Made by a program: the position numbers and the translations under genes. A stretch of DNA of 64,000 bases from Thermococcus onnurineus NA1 (lineage in GTDB: Archaea; Methanobacteriota_B; Thermococci; Thermococcales; Thermococcaceae). The DNA lies in the NCBI RefSeq assembly GCF_000018365.1, contig NC_011529.1:744001-808000 (forward strand), given 5' to 3'. The notes beneath the pieces were generated by a model. That model was not told where the DNA came from. It searched no databases and saw only the letters and a list, made by a program, of their open reading frames with translations. Below, piece after piece: positions 8,851 to 17,763 of this stretch. Position 1 is the first letter of the stretch, and each line of letters starts with the position of its first letter.

Positions 8851-9127
8851 TCCTCCTGCCCTCCTTAATGGCCACGGCAGCAAAAAATAGGGCTATCACT
8901 AAGAACTCCACGAGATTCGTCATGAGCTCCAGGGTACTGTTCTCTATATCGGGAAAGACTATGTCCACATGCTCCACAAGCTCTTTCACAGCATAGAGCA
9001 GAAACGCAAGAGATACTATAAAGAACTTTCTAAGCCCTGTCCGGTGGTATGCGATTAGTGAAGCGCCGGTAAGAAGAAGTGAAAAGGTAACAATGCCAAG
9101 GCTCAGAAGTTGATCCACGTCCAGCAT
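8843..9127 (-). CDS. Small three-helix membrane protein of unknown function
   Basis: 94 residues with three hydrophobic stretches (about residues 4-24, 32-50 and 70-88) and short charged loops; one loop carries an acidic ELVEHVDIVFPDIE segment. I do not recognise a named family with confidence, although archaeal genomes often pair such three-helix proteins with winged-helix regulators. GGAGGTGA supports ATG 9125-9127. It begins one base after the stop of the regulator gene and overlaps the PAP2 gene, so it belongs to the same operon. It could sense or anchor something for the regulator, which is speculation. Confidence 0.7.
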   Translation of the reverse strand: MLDVDQLLSLGIVTFSLLLTGASLIAYHRTGLRKFFIVSLAFLLYAVKELVEHVDIVFPDIENSTLELMTNLVEFLVIALFFAAVAIKEGRRNG

Positions 9128-9128
9128 T

Positions 9129-9662
9129 TCAGTCACCTCCTTCAAAGTCCATAAATATGTCTACAATCCTGTCCGCCCATCTCTCGAGCAGGCTTGGGTG
9201 ATAATTCCGGATCATTTTGATAAAGAGTTCAACATCCCCCGCAAAGTAATATTTCACGAACTTTCCATCCTTCACACTTCGAACGAGACCTAGCTCCTCC
9301 AGTTTACCAATGTAGTAATTGACCGTGGGTGGGGACAGACCCAGTTCCTTGCACAGCTCCTTCTGGGTGACTCCTGGATTTGCGATCATGTACATTATTA
9401 TCCCCCTCACGTTCTCGCTGGAAAGCAGGGCTAAGATATCCTTTTCCTTTTCATTGAAGATGCCCGCTGGAAAGTAGTGCCGTTTCAGTCCACTTCTTTT
9501 TGATGTGATCAATCCGAGCTTCTCGAGCTTATGAATGTGATACTGAAGGTCTCCTTTGGCCAGACCAAGTCTTCGAGATAGCTCGTTGAAGTTTAGACCG
9601 GGGTTTTCTTTGATGAATTCGAGCACGAGCTTGGTACGTTCATTGAGCCCTCCACTACTCAT
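9129..9662 (-). CDS. Transcriptional regulator with two winged-helix domains
   Basis: 177 residues with two ArsR/MarR-like winged helix-turn-helix domains in tandem. The first (about residues 8-65) has NFNELSRRLGLAKGDLQYHI and the second (about 72-140) has TQKELCKELGLSPPTVNYYI, each followed by a KLEKLGL/KLEELGL wing. This is the archaeal two-HTH architecture (COG3398-like). No ligand domain is evident apart from a 35-residue helical tail. It heads a four-gene operon and is divergent from the PepSY gene; the intergenic region has paired quasi-palindromes that could be its operators. Confidence 0.85.
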   Translation of the reverse strand: MSSGGLNERTKLVLEFIKENPGLNFNELSRRLGLAKGDLQYHIHKLEKLGLITSKRSGLKRHYFPAGIFNEKEKDILALLSSENVRGIIMYMIANPGVTQKELCKELGLSPPTVNYYIGKLEELGLVRSVKDGKFVKYYFAGDVELFIKMIRNYHPSLLERWADRIVDIFMDFEGGD

Positions 9663-9771
9663 AGTTATCCTTGGATACGTATGCTCTGGCTCTTAATTAA
9701 GGTTTTGTGGTTCAGTTTTAGAAGTGTTCTTATGGTAGTATTGGCTTTATACGTAGGTCAGGATCCCAACA

Positions 9772-9828
9772 TTTCGAAAAGTGAACTAATACTTCGAGAA
9801 TTGAGCCAGAAGAGCTATATAATAGCTC
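9772..9828 (+). promoter_or_regulatory. Promoter of the PepSY gene with repeated TTCGA elements and a palindromic TATA
   Basis: TTTCGAAAA at 9772-9780 and CTTCGAGAA at 9792-9800 are two quasi-palindromes exactly 20 bp apart, i.e. on one DNA face. Just downstream, GAGCTATATAATAGCTC (9812-9828) is a perfect 17-bp palindrome that contains the TATA box. TSS expected near 9845; the ribosome-binding site AGGGGGTGAT and ATG 9871 follow. The position suits an operator pair plus TATA-overlapping site for the divergent regulator at 9662, but that link is inferred. Confidence 0.55.
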
Positions 9829-9870
9829 GTTACATACATTAAACTGAGAACCCGAAGGGGGTGATAAACC

Positions 9871-10386
9871 ATGAGGATATGGAAATTCAGCATTGGTCTA
9901 AAAACTGCCGCAGTAATAGCGGCACTGATAATGGCAGTGAGCATTGGAGCCTTTGCAGTGGCAACCTCAAACACAACTACCAGCAGTGTGGGAAGCGACC
10001 TCCAGTCACCCGGCTACGTTGGGAGCATAAAAGTTGACCAATACGACAACCTGGGTGAAGGGCAAGAAGCAAAAGCCCTCCAAAGTCTGGCAAAGATAAC
10101 CCCCGAACAGGCCAAGAGTGCCGCGCTCTCAAAGGTAAACGGAAGTGTAGTCAAAGTTGAGTTGGACAACGAAAATGGATACCTCGTTTACTCCGTGGAG
10201 GTCAAAACAGGCAATGGGATCATCAAGGATGTAAAGGTCGATGCAGGTGACGGGAAGGTTCTTTACGTTGACGGGGAAAGCGGCGTGGAAGAGGAAAGCA
10301 ACAAAGAACTGGAAAAAGAGACCTCCAAAGATTCATCCGACTCGGACAGCATAAACGAGGAAGTGGAGCAGGAGGATGAAAACTAA
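9871..10386 (+). CDS. Secreted or membrane-anchored PepSY-domain protein
   Basis: 171 residues: an N-terminal membrane/signal segment (about 10-32), a low-complexity Thr/Ser linker, then one PepSY-type module (about 75-135) beginning ITPEQAKSAALSK and ending in the VDAGDGKVLYV strand. The C-terminal 35 residues are highly acidic and Ser-rich. PepSY domains are thought to inhibit or modulate peptidases near the cell surface. It follows a strong promoter with palindromic elements and a GGGGGTGAT ribosome-binding site. A T-rich tract at about 10387-10409 follows the stop. Confidence 0.78.
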   Translation: MRIWKFSIGLKTAAVIAALIMAVSIGAFAVATSNTTTSSVGSDLQSPGYVGSIKVDQYDNLGEGQEAKALQSLAKITPEQAKSAALSKVNGSVVKVELDNENGYLVYSVEVKTGNGIIKDVKVDAGDGKVLYVDGESGVEEESNKELEKETSKDSSDSDSINEEVEQEDEN

Positions 10387-10451
10387 ATCTTTTCCTTTTA
10401 TTTTTTTCAATACCCCATTTAGCTTTTAGAAGCAGACGTGTGGGAGAGACC

Positions 10452-11324
10452 ATGATGGGCGTCAACACATACACTACACTCATCAAATCATTGGACAGCA
10501 GGGCCTTCGAGCTTTTAGGGATAGCGATAGCTACATATTACCTAAGCGTGTTTATCTATGCCCTTCGATGGAAGATAGTACTTGGGGGAATGGGAAAAAC
10601 CGTTCCGCTAACCGACCTCCTAAAGATAAACCTCTCTTCTATTTTTGTTAACAATATAACCCCTATGAGTCGCGGGGGCGGTGAAATTTTAAGGATTACG
10701 TGGATTTCAAAGAAGCACAGGGTACCTGTGGCCGTTTCAACTGCCAGCATACTGTACGAAAGGATCTCAGAGATAGTACCCATACTTATCCTGGTGGTGC
10801 TGGGTGTCTCGTACTTTGCAACCCACCTCATCCTCTTCGTTATGCTTCTGTCAGTGATCGTGGTCGTGATATGGTTCAAATGGGACAAGATAATCAGACT
10901 ATCAATTAGAATCTTTAAAGTCAATTTAACGCAAGAGGATCTAGTCAGGATGCTTGAGCTCAGAAAGAAGCCGGCAGTAAACATACTCGCAATCGCCCTG
11001 AGCTCGATGGTGTGGTTTTTGGATGTTATGAGACTCAAGCTTATAGCAATGGCATTTGGGTGGAGTCCCCCGCTCACATTCCTCTCAGTTGTCTCATTGG
11101 CCAACCTGCTGTTTGGCCTGCTGGCCTTCACACCGGGAGGGATTGGTATAGTAGAGAGTGGGTTAATGGGGACTCTTACATACTTTGGGATTCCATCAAC
11201 ACTTGCCATCTCCGTAACCCTGCTCGAGAGATTCATTTCCTACGTATCAAGCACGGTGATAGGTTTTATTGCTCTGATGACATCTGGGGGTGTCGAAATA
11301 TGGAAAGCCTTAAGATTGCATTAG
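10452..11324 (+). CDS. Flippase-like/UPF0104 membrane protein (LPG-synthase TM family)
   Basis: About 290 residues with seven to eight hydrophobic segments. The motif NNITPMSRGGGEILR and the later FTPGGIGIVESG segment are the hallmarks of the UPF0104 / lysylphosphatidylglycerol synthase transmembrane family, members of which are often paired with glycosyltransferases and thought to handle lipid-linked sugars. Start is ambiguous between ATG 10452 and ATG 10455, both after GGGAGAG; the GTG at 10440 is less likely. Its end overlaps the start of the GT4 gene by 25 nt, indicating coupled expression. Confidence 0.8.
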   Translation: MMGVNTYTTLIKSLDSRAFELLGIAIATYYLSVFIYALRWKIVLGGMGKTVPLTDLLKINLSSIFVNNITPMSRGGGEILRITWISKKHRVPVAVSTASILYERISEIVPILILVVLGVSYFATHLILFVMLLSVIVVVIWFKWDKIIRLSIRIFKVNLTQEDLVRMLELRKKPAVNILAIALSSMVWFLDVMRLKLIAMAFGWSPPLTFLSVVSLANLLFGLLAFTPGGIGIVESGLMGTLTYFGIPSTLAISVTLLERFISYVSSTVIGFIALMTSGGVEIWKALRLH

Positions 11325-12523
11325 TCTCTGACTGGTTCTTTCCAAGCGTTGGTGGAATAGAATATCACATCCACGACCTTGCCACACAGCTCACACACCT
11401 TGGACATGACGTCCATGTGATTACACGTTCTGGAACCTATCCCGATGAGAACCTCCCCTATGAAGTCCACCGATTTAAGGGCAGGATAACAATGAACAGC
11501 TTTCATGTAAGCATTGGAACGGAGATGATGAAACAGATAAACGAGCTATATAAAAAGGAGCACTTTGATATAACCCATGGACACAGCATATACTCCCCAA
11601 TGGCCGTTGGAGTTGCTAATCTCTCTGCTGGGATACGAGGTGTTCCAAGCATAGTGACCGGCCACTCCCTTCTCGGTGACTCTATCTTGAACCCAGTATA
11701 TATTGTGCTCCTGAGGTTCTCACTCCGCAAGGTTAGTTCATTCATAGCCGTTAGCAATGTAGTTGAAAAGGATATGCGTTCAATCCTCGGTAAAAGCCTG
11801 GGAAACAGGGAGATATACCTTATTCCAAATGGGATAGACATCGATTTCTGGAAGCCCTCAGAGGATAGGGAAGAGCAGAAGGAAACCCTTGGCTTGAGTG
11901 GGGTTGTAGTAATTACCACCTCACGCCTAACGAAGAGGAAAAGAATTCACGTGATCCCGGAAATTGCAAGGAGGATAAAAGAGGAGCATGGAAGGGGCGT
12001 AACGTTCCTGATAATTGGGGATGGGCCTGAAAAGAGCAATATCGAACGGCTCATCAGGGAATATGGTGTTGGAGACATTGTTAAACTTCTCGGAAGACAG
12101 CCAAGGGTAAAGGTGAGAGAATACCTGCAGGTAAGTGATGTATACCTCTCACCCACGGTATATGAGGCGTTTGGAATAGCCGCACTGGAAGCGTTGGCAT
12201 GCGGCGTTCCGGTAGTTGCTAACAACCACGGGGGAATAAGCGAGATTGTAGAGCACGGGAGAACTGGTCTGGTTTCCAATAATGATCATGAACTGGTGCA
12301 GAATTTGATGTCGCTAATTACCAATGAAGAGAGGAGACAAGAAATGGGCAAAAATGCTCGAAAAAGTGTGGAAAACCACTTTAGCTGGGAAGCAGTAGTT
12401 CCCCAGATACTGAACGCCTATGAGAAGACTATGGATCAGGCAGATGAAGAGCCCTTCGCCCTTTACAAGCTCCACCAAATGCTCAAGAGAGGAATTACAA
12501 ATGCTAGTGTCTTCAACCTTTGA
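11300..12523 (+). CDS. GT4-family glycosyltransferase (PIG-A-like)
   Basis: About 407 residues with the GT-B fold. The N-terminal domain starts with the glycine-rich SDWFFPSVGGIEYHI loop, and the C-terminal domain has IGDGPEKSNIERL, YLSPTVYEAFGIAALEA (E-x7-E motif) and GVPVVANNHGGISEIV, the nucleotide-sugar site of retaining GT4 enzymes. It most resembles archaeal phosphatidylinositol N-acetylglucosaminyltransferase-like proteins. The long open frame starts at 11012, but ATG 11300 follows GGGGGTG and begins the fold. The deacetylase relic that follows suggests an N-acetylhexosaminyl-lipid pathway; that is inference. Confidence 0.85.
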   Translation: MESLKIALVSDWFFPSVGGIEYHIHDLATQLTHLGHDVHVITRSGTYPDENLPYEVHRFKGRITMNSFHVSIGTEMMKQINELYKKEHFDITHGHSIYSPMAVGVANLSAGIRGVPSIVTGHSLLGDSILNPVYIVLLRFSLRKVSSFIAVSNVVEKDMRSILGKSLGNREIYLIPNGIDIDFWKPSEDREEQKETLGLSGVVVITTSRLTKRKRIHVIPEIARRIKEEHGRGVTFLIIGDGPEKSNIERLIREYGVGDIVKLLGRQPRVKVREYLQVSDVYLSPTVYEAFGIAALEALACGVPVVANNHGGISEIVEHGRTGLVSNNDHELVQNLMSLITNEERRQEMGKNARKSVENHFSWEAVVPQILNAYEKTMDQADEEPFALYKLHQMLKRGITNASVFNL

Positions 12524-12987
12524 TGTGGAACAGAACTGTCCCCTTACTTGAGCACAACCCGGGGAATGGAGGAAGAACTTCCAAAGATTCTGGATTTGCT
12601 AGAGGAAATAAGGAGTTAGAGGAACTTCTTCTTTACCGCACAAATGGCAAAGGAATACCCCCACCTCGTGAAGCACGTGATTGATGAGGGTCATAAGCTA
12701 GGATGTCACAGCATATAATTATGAGCGCTTGGATGAGCTCCCAAAAGATAAAGCAAATAAGGTCATAAGAAAGTCCCTCATAGTGTTGAAGAATTTTGGG
12801 GAGGTGGTCTCGTTCAGAGCTCCAAATTTGCAGCTTTATGTTCCAATGAAAAAAGTATGTTTTGACTACTGCTTTAACACAGGGAAGAAAACCTAGATTC
12901 TTAAAAGGTTTACAGAACACTACAAAAAGGAAAATGCAGAATTTTATTAATGAGAGACTATCTGAGCTTTCGCAATCTCACATCTGA
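12500..12987 (+). pseudogene. Decayed polysaccharide-deacetylase (NodB-fold) gene
   Basis: Conceptual translation across three frames recovers a deacetylase: start ATG 12500 after GAGAGGAA, then SSTFDVEQNCPP, a one-base shift near 12540, MEEELPKILDLLEEIRS, an in-frame TAG at 12617-12619, FFFTAQMAKEYPHLVKHVID, a second shift near 12713, then YNYERLDELPKDKA and GEVVSFRAPNLQL. The metal-site H-x3-H would be spoiled (CHSYNYE, the second His is Tyr). About 250-300 nt are missing before a C-terminal remnant near 12870-12987 (FNTGKKT, FTEHYKKENAEF). It overlaps the GT4 stop, so it was once the third gene of that operon. Confidence 0.8.
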
Positions 12988-13003
12988 TAGCGACGAAGGA
13001 AGT

Positions 13004-13767
13004 TCATATCACCTTCGGTAGATTGGTCCACATTAGGTATAGGGCCACAAGAATCACTACGGCTGCAAAAACCTGTCCCAGCTCCCTGCAGGAAAGCGAT
13101 TTTGCTGTACGCACGCCGATGGCGTCTCCAATAAGCCCGCCCAGAACAAAGAGTACCACCACCACAAGGTCTATCGCCCTGCCCTGGAGCTCATAGCTCA
13201 CAAAGCCCGCAAGTCCATTGAGAACGATTACAAAGAGAGACGTCCCAACGGCTCTGTGCATTTTAAGGCCTGCACCCATCGTCAGGGCAGGGACAAGCAG
13301 AAAGCCACCTCCGACCCCAAAGAATCCAGAGGCAAGCCCAACGAGAAAGCCAAGGCCAGCAACATTAATACGGCTAATTCTTTCCCATCTTTAACTTGTT
13401 GAACCTGGTTACTATTGTTTCTCACCATTTTAATCGCTATAGCTATCATCAAAACCGCGAACAGCGTCATCAAAAGGGGCCCTTCTACAGATTTGTTCAT
13501 GTAGCTGCCAATATAAACTCCGGGAATGCTTGTGAGGGCCATTAGCGTTCCGGTTTTAAAGTCTACGTTTCCCTTTCTCCAGTGCATTAAGAATCCTATG
13601 ATTGCGGTTATCCCTACGGCAACCAAGGAGGTGCCAACTGCAGTATGGGGATCAAGACCAACGAAATATACTAACAGGGGAACTGCAAGGACTGATCCAC
13701 CGCTTCCTGTAAGGCCAAGCGACAGTCCAGAGAGGAACCCAGAGATTACAGAATCCACTAGATTCAT
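13004..13767 (-). pseudogene. TauE/SafE-family permease interrupted by a single frameshift
   Basis: Two consecutive minus-strand frames together make one sulfite-exporter-type permease of about 254 residues. The first (13767 to about 13390) begins with the family's SGLSLGLTGSGGSVLAVPLL repeat; the second repeats the pattern, GLASGFFGVGGGFLLVPAL, before GAGLKMHRAVGTS. The reading must slip by -1 between about 13365 and 13392. In the first frame the protein ends early after FCLSLP. The break may be a recent mutation or a sequencing error. No canonical slippery heptamer is present. Family members export sulfite or organosulfonates; the substrate is unknown. Confidence 0.8.
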
Positions 13768-13827
13768 ACGATTTCCCCGAGTGATAAATTAAAGTGTGCC
13801 CTTTTAAAATTTCCCGCCGATCCCCAA

Positions 13828-14409
13828 TTAAATGATGCCAGCCCCGTAGAGCACATGATATGCCTTGAGCAGCGCCTGCTGAACTTTTTTCGGCCCGAAG
13901 GTTCTAACGGCCCTTCCAAGGCCCTCGTTGTATATTCTGCGCAGTATGAAGTCAGTTTCGCGGCTTAGGTTGACCTTCTCCTTATTTTCAAGGTAGAGTC
14001 TCGCTATCTCCCCCGGTTCACGGTAATTGAGGCCCTTGAGCCACTTGAGAGGTATTCCGTCCTCGAAGCGCTTGATGACTTCAAAGCCTATTATCGTAAC
14101 CTCGTCGTCACCGTAGAGCTCCCCGTAGATTTTGCTCAGCTCTCTGACGAGTTCCCTGACGTCGGAAAAGCCGTCAAGCCTAGCATCTTCGTTGGTGAGC
14201 TCCTTAACTTTCTTTTTCTCGACGCGGGTTATCCTGACCTTGGCTATGGCAGTATCGCTAGGCGTGATGACTAGGTAAATCTCGCTTCCAGGCTTGGCCT
14301 CGTAGTCCCCATACCTTATCGTTGTGACCTTGTCTCCCCTGAGAATCCTTGATTTGTAGGCGCTGTCAATCAGCATGAACTTCCTTATCTGCACGCTCTT
14401 TCTCTTCAA
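13828..14409 (-). CDS. ASCH-domain (PUA-like) protein, COG2411-like
   Basis: 193 residues. The N-terminal half (about residues 10-110) has the ASCH beta-barrel pattern: [22 protein letters not shown], then [20 protein letters not shown], the layout used by RNA-binding or nucleotide-modification-reading PUA-like folds. The C-terminal part is helical with no recognised motif. The start is uncertain: TTG 14409 follows AGGGGGCTG; GTG 14394 and ATG 14376 are alternatives. The TTG start overlaps the end of the HAD gene by 44 nt, so the pair is cotranscribed. RNA-related function is inference from the fold. Confidence 0.75.
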   Translation of the reverse strand: MKRKSVQIRKFMLIDSAYKSRILRGDKVTTIRYGDYEAKPGSEIYLVITPSDTAIAKVRITRVEKKKVKELTNEDARLDGFSDVRELVRELSKIYGELYGDDEVTIIGFEVIKRFEDGIPLKWLKGLNYREPGEIARLYLENKEKVNLSRETDFILRRIYNEGLGRAVRTFGPKKVQQALLKAYHVLYGAGII

Positions 14410-15094
14410 GGTTCAGCCCCCTGACGATCTCTAGAACTTCTCCCAATGACTTGATCGCGAAGTCCGCATACTCCAGATAGTCCAGCTCGCGGTTGGCGTA
14501 CTTCCCATATTTAAACCATACTGTCCTCATGCCAACCTGCTTCGCCCCGTAGATGTCCGAGTACAGCCTGTCACCGACCATCAGCGCCTCGTGGGGCTCG
14601 ACGTTGAACTTCCGCAGGGCCTTCTCAAATATCTTTCTGTGAGGCTTCTTAACGCCGAGATCGTTGGATATAAAGACCTCATCAAAATATTCATCGAGCT
14701 CGAGGCGGAGTATCTTTTCCCACTGTTTTATGGGGTCGCCGTCGGTAATCACCCCGAGGCCAAAGCCATCTTTCTTGAGCTCGAGGAGGACTTTTCTAGC
14801 GCCCTTGACGCTTTTGAGGTAGGCGAACTTGGTGTTGTGATACGCTATAACTCCTGCGGCTATCCACTTGGGGTTGTTCGGTAGGTCAAGCCTCCTCAGG
14901 AGGTAGTCGAAGTGCCTCCCAAAGTTGCTTCCGTACTCGTTTATGAGCTCGAGGAGCTCATGGTAAGCGGTTTCAAAATCAACGGGAAGCCCGTGGCGTA
15001 CCATGTTCTCTATAGCGTTTTTCCTGGCCATCTCGGCGAGTTTGCTCGTGTCAACGAGCGTGTCGTCGAGGTCAAAGAACACGACTCTTATCAT
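14366..15094 (-). CDS. HAD-superfamily phosphatase (TIGR02253-like)
   Basis: 242 residues with all HAD motifs: [10 protein letters not shown] (nucleophile Asp8), VITDGDP (motif II), Lys in VKKPH (motif III) and [13 protein letters not shown] (motif IV). The helical cap lies at about residues 18-85. The closest described group is the Thermococcales subclass I HAD hydrolases, some of which dephosphorylate glyceraldehyde 3-phosphate or similar small phosphates; specificity is not shown by sequence. ATG at 15092-15094 is the only sensible start. It overlaps the downstream ASCH gene. Confidence 0.88.
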   Translation of the reverse strand: MIRVVFFDLDDTLVDTSKLAEMARKNAIENMVRHGLPVDFETAYHELLELINEYGSNFGRHFDYLLRRLDLPNNPKWIAAGVIAYHNTKFAYLKSVKGARKVLLELKKDGFGLGVITDGDPIKQWEKILRLELDEYFDEVFISNDLGVKKPHRKIFEKALRKFNVEPHEALMVGDRLYSDIYGAKQVGMRTVWFKYGKYANRELDYLEYADFAIKSLGEVLEIVRGLNLEEKERADKEVHAD

Positions 15095-15127
15095 CTAGTC
15101 ACCACCATCCCTACGCTTTTCTCCTAT

Positions 15128-15541
15128 TTAATCCTTCCCAAGGCCGAGGAACGGGCCTTTCCTCTCACTCACCTGCCTCCTCGCCCACCTCATGGCCTGA
15201 AAGTACTCGTCCTCCTCCATAAGCTCGTTGAGCAAATCTTCGAGCTTCCAGGTAAGGGACGTTTCCGTCGTGGTGGCAAATATTACCCTCCCAAGGTCGA
15301 GGGAGCGGACTGCTTTTATTACCCCCTTCAGCGTCTCGTTGTCAACGTCATGCATTATCACGAACTTTCTGAGATGCCAGTAGCTCGAACCTCTCAGCTT
15401 TTCGGCTTTAGTAACTATCTCTCCAACGATCCAGCCCCGGCAATACTCGGGAACCTCAAGGACATCCAGGCCGTTTAGGACATCCATTATCTTTTCGACC
15501 TCATCCTCATTAAAGCCAATGAGGAGAACCTTTCCACCCAT
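15128..15541 (-). CDS. DUF3783-like protein
   Basis: 137 residues of unknown function. A short alpha/beta first half (KVLLIGFNEDEVEKIMDVLN) is followed by a conserved strand VIFATTTETSLTWKLEDLL, which is the DUF3783 hallmark, and a charged helical tail. The ATG at 15539-15541 shares bases with the stop codon of the sirtuin gene, so translation is probably coupled. No catalytic residues are apparent. Context (sirtuin upstream, HAD downstream) gives no firm clue. Confidence 0.65.
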   Translation of the reverse strand: MGGKVLLIGFNEDEVEKIMDVLNGLDVLEVPEYCRGWIVGEIVTKAEKLRGSSYWHLRKFVIMHDVDNETLKGVIKAVRSLDLGRVIFATTTETSLTWKLEDLLNELMEEDEYFQAMRWARRQVSERKGPFLGLGKD

Positions 15542-16293
15542 CATATCAGCCCCTTAATCCTCTTCATCAACTTTTCCATAGCCTCACCAGCCGGACAGCG
15601 CAGGAAGACGTCGGCTATGGGCGTGATCCCGCTTTCCTCAGGATTTACCTCAATGACTTTGCCCCCAGTTTCCCTGACGATCTGGGGGATGTAAGCTGCG
15701 GGATAGACAACACCGCTGGTACCAATCACTAGAACCAGGTCTGCCTTCTCCGCGAGCTTAAAGGCCTCGTCCAGGGCTTTCCTCGGCAGCGGCTCGCCAA
15801 ACCACACCACGTCAGGCCTCAGAAGCGAATCGCAGTTTGGGCACTTTGGCAGGTCTTTTTGGACCAGGAACTCTTCCAAGCGACCATTCTCCTTGAGGTT
15901 TTCCTCATAGCCACAGGAAGTACACCTAACGCGAAAGATGTTGCCGTGGAGCTCGATGAGGTTTTTTGTGCCGGCCTCACGATGGAGGTCGTCAACATTC
16001 TGGGTTATCACAGCCTTCAAAATGCCCATCTCCTCGAGCTCAGCTAAAGCGTAATGAGCCCTGTTGGGTCTGGCTTTCATTATGAGCCCCATTCTCCACT
16101 TGTAGAAGCTCCAGACGAGGTGAGGGTCCTTCCTGAAGGCTTCTGGCGTTGCCAGCTCCTCCGGCCTGTGCTTCTTCCAGAGGCCGTTAAAGCCCCTGAA
16201 GGTTGGAACACCGCTCTCTGCGCTTATTCCAGCCCCGGTAAAGGCTATGGCAAACCTCGAGCGGGCGAGCAGTTTTGAGGCTTCCTCTATCAT
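15541..16293 (-). CDS. cobB: Sir2-family NAD-dependent protein deacylase
   Basis: 250 residues. Visible motifs: [15 protein letters not shown] (NAD binding, about 20-34), TQNVDDLH (98-104), catalytic His116 in ELHGNIF, and two zinc pairs, Cys124/Cys127 and Cys151/Cys154. It removes acetyl or other acyl groups from lysines, such as those on chromatin protein Alba in archaea. The frame is open up to 16422, but ATG 16293 begins the fold. It has no ribosome-binding site; instead a TATA-like TTTTTAAAG lies about 24 bp upstream, so the mRNA may be leaderless. Confidence 0.92.
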   Translation of the reverse strand: MIEEASKLLARSRFAIAFTGAGISAESGVPTFRGFNGLWKKHRPEELATPEAFRKDPHLVWSFYKWRMGLIMKARPNRAHYALAELEEMGILKAVITQNVDDLHREAGTKNLIELHGNIFRVRCTSCGYEENLKENGRLEEFLVQKDLPKCPNCDSLLRPDVVWFGEPLPRKALDEAFKLAEKADLVLVIGTSGVVYPAAYIPQIVRETGGKVIEVNPEESGITPIADVFLRCPAGEAMEKLMKRIKGLI

Positions 16294-16440
16294 GATTATA
16301 CTTACTCGGCTATCTTTAAAAATCATGCCTGACCTTGAGCCCTTTTCCCATCTACGCCGAATAATCTTTGAAGCAGGTTTCACATTTTCGTGCGAGCCTT
16401 TAAATTGTATCCATGAGTACATTTTACAGAGGTGAGAGAG

Positions 16441-17625
16441 ATGCCCGTTACTGATGGAACCCCCCGGAGAAAAGTCACCACCTCACACGGGAGGTATTAT
16501 GTGGGGAGACTAGCTGCAGGGAGACGTAAAAAGGTCACCCTCATCCAGAACCTAAGGAGAAGAAAAGCTACGGTAGCTTTGAGAACCTCCACGATAAAGG
16601 TCGAAAAGGCACGCATCACAAAGAACGAGGCCCTGGCAATACTCGTGGGAACACAGATAGGGGCAGGGGTGCTTGGACTTCCCTATGCAGCCTCAAAGGT
16701 TGGCCTGATCCCAGCACTGGGCGTTCTCTTAGGAGTGATGCTTCTGATGCTGGCGACGGCATTCATAGTGCTGAAGTTCTCCGCCGAGATGGGCGGAGCA
16801 CAGATGAGCACCATAGCCAACAGAACCCTCGGAAAGGCAGGAGGCTGGCTCATGTACATCAGCATATTCATAATGAGCTTCGGCGCGCTCCTCGCTTACA
16901 TAGCGGGAATGGGCAGCGTCTTCTCCAGCCTCTTCGGTATAAGCGACACGCTTGGAGCGCTCATATTCTGGGTTCTGGCATCGCTCGTAGTTTACCACGG
17001 ACTCGAAGCCAGCGGAAAGACCGAGCTCATAATGAGTTACATAATGCTCGCCCTCTTCATCGGCGTTACCCTGATGCTCACCCCCCACGCAGAGCTCGAA
17101 AACGGCCTCTACACCGACCTCTCGGGAATACTCAGCATAACCGGCGTTGCCATCTTCGCCCTCGGCTGCCACACCATAATCCCCGACGTCTACAAGGGAC
17201 TCGGAAGCTACGAAGAGACCAAGAAGGTCATTATCCTGGCGTTCCTCATTCCAACGGCCATTTACGCTGTCTTTATGGCAGCATTCCTTCTCGCCTTTGG
17301 AAAGAACACCCCGCAAATCGCCACTCAGGGGCTCGAGCTGCTCTATGGCCACGTTGGCAAGCTCGTAGGCAACCTAATTCCGTTGCTGGCCATAACCACG
17401 AGCTATATAGGCATCGCCCTAGCTCAGCAGAGCAACAACGCTGAGTTCATGAGACTCAAGAAGCCGATAGCATGGGGACTGACGGTTATACCGCCGGCTA
17501 CACTCTACTTTGCAGGGGTCAAGAACTTCGCCGATGTGCTGGCCTTCGCCGGCGACACCGGTGATTTCCTGGCGTTCATAGTGCTGCCGATTCTTATTTA
17601 CCTTGCCAGCAAGCTCAGGAAGTAA
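16441..17625 (+). CDS. Amino-acid permease (aromatic/hydroxy amino-acid type) with basic N-terminal extension
   Basis: 394 residues. From about residue 60 it is a typical eleven-helix APC-superfamily carrier of the HAAAP/SLC38 type ([15 protein letters not shown] in TM1, [15 protein letters not shown] in the TM5-6 region), expected to import aromatic or neutral amino acids by cation symport. The first 55 residues are unusual: polar, rich in Arg/Lys/Thr, with no hydrophobicity. ATG 16441 follows GAGGTGA (16429-16435), and a TATA-like TTTAAATT lies near 16400, so the extension appears genuinely encoded. It is monocistronic, divergent from the sirtuin. Confidence 0.83.
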   Translation: MPVTDGTPRRKVTTSHGRYYVGRLAAGRRKKVTLIQNLRRRKATVALRTSTIKVEKARITKNEALAILVGTQIGAGVLGLPYAASKVGLIPALGVLLGVMLLMLATAFIVLKFSAEMGGAQMSTIANRTLGKAGGWLMYISIFIMSFGALLAYIAGMGSVFSSLFGISDTLGALIFWVLASLVVYHGLEASGKTELIMSYIMLALFIGVTLMLTPHAELENGLYTDLSGILSITGVAIFALGCHTIIPDVYKGLGSYEETKKVIILAFLIPTAIYAVFMAAFLLAFGKNTPQIATQGLELLYGHVGKLVGNLIPLLAITTSYIGIALAQQSNNAEFMRLKKPIAWGLTVIPPATLYFAGVKNFADVLAFAGDTGDFLAFIVLPILIYLASKLRK

Positions 17626-17652
17626 TCCTTTGCTTTTTTCTATCCTTTTTCG
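17626..17652 (+). terminator. T-rich termination tract after the permease
   Basis: Poly-T runs (GCTTTTTTCTATCCTTTTTC) start 5-8 nt after the permease stop codon on the coding strand, as expected of intrinsic termination by archaeal polymerase. Confidence 0.5.
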
Positions 17653-17722
17653 AAAGGATTCCCGGCTACCAGCCGGAATGGAAAAGAAAGCACATGAATA
17701 AGCCTTCAATTCTGCGGTAAGA

Positions 17723-17730
17723 TTTATATT
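17723..17730 (+). promoter_or_regulatory. TATA box of glyA
   Basis: TTTATATT at 17723-17730, preceded by purine-rich AAGA as a plausible BRE, lies 34-41 bp before the glyA ATG. It leaves a short leader holding GAGGTG. Strong match to the archaeal consensus, consistent with the biased codon use of glyA. Confidence 0.65.
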
Positions 17731-17763
17731 CCCCCCGTTCAAATCCTCATCGAGGTGTTTCCC

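Noticed and set aside
13365-13392. Programmed -1 frameshift in the TauE/SafE gene
   Set aside because: No X-XXY-YYZ slippery heptamer in the correct phase and no evident downstream stem; mutation or error is simpler.
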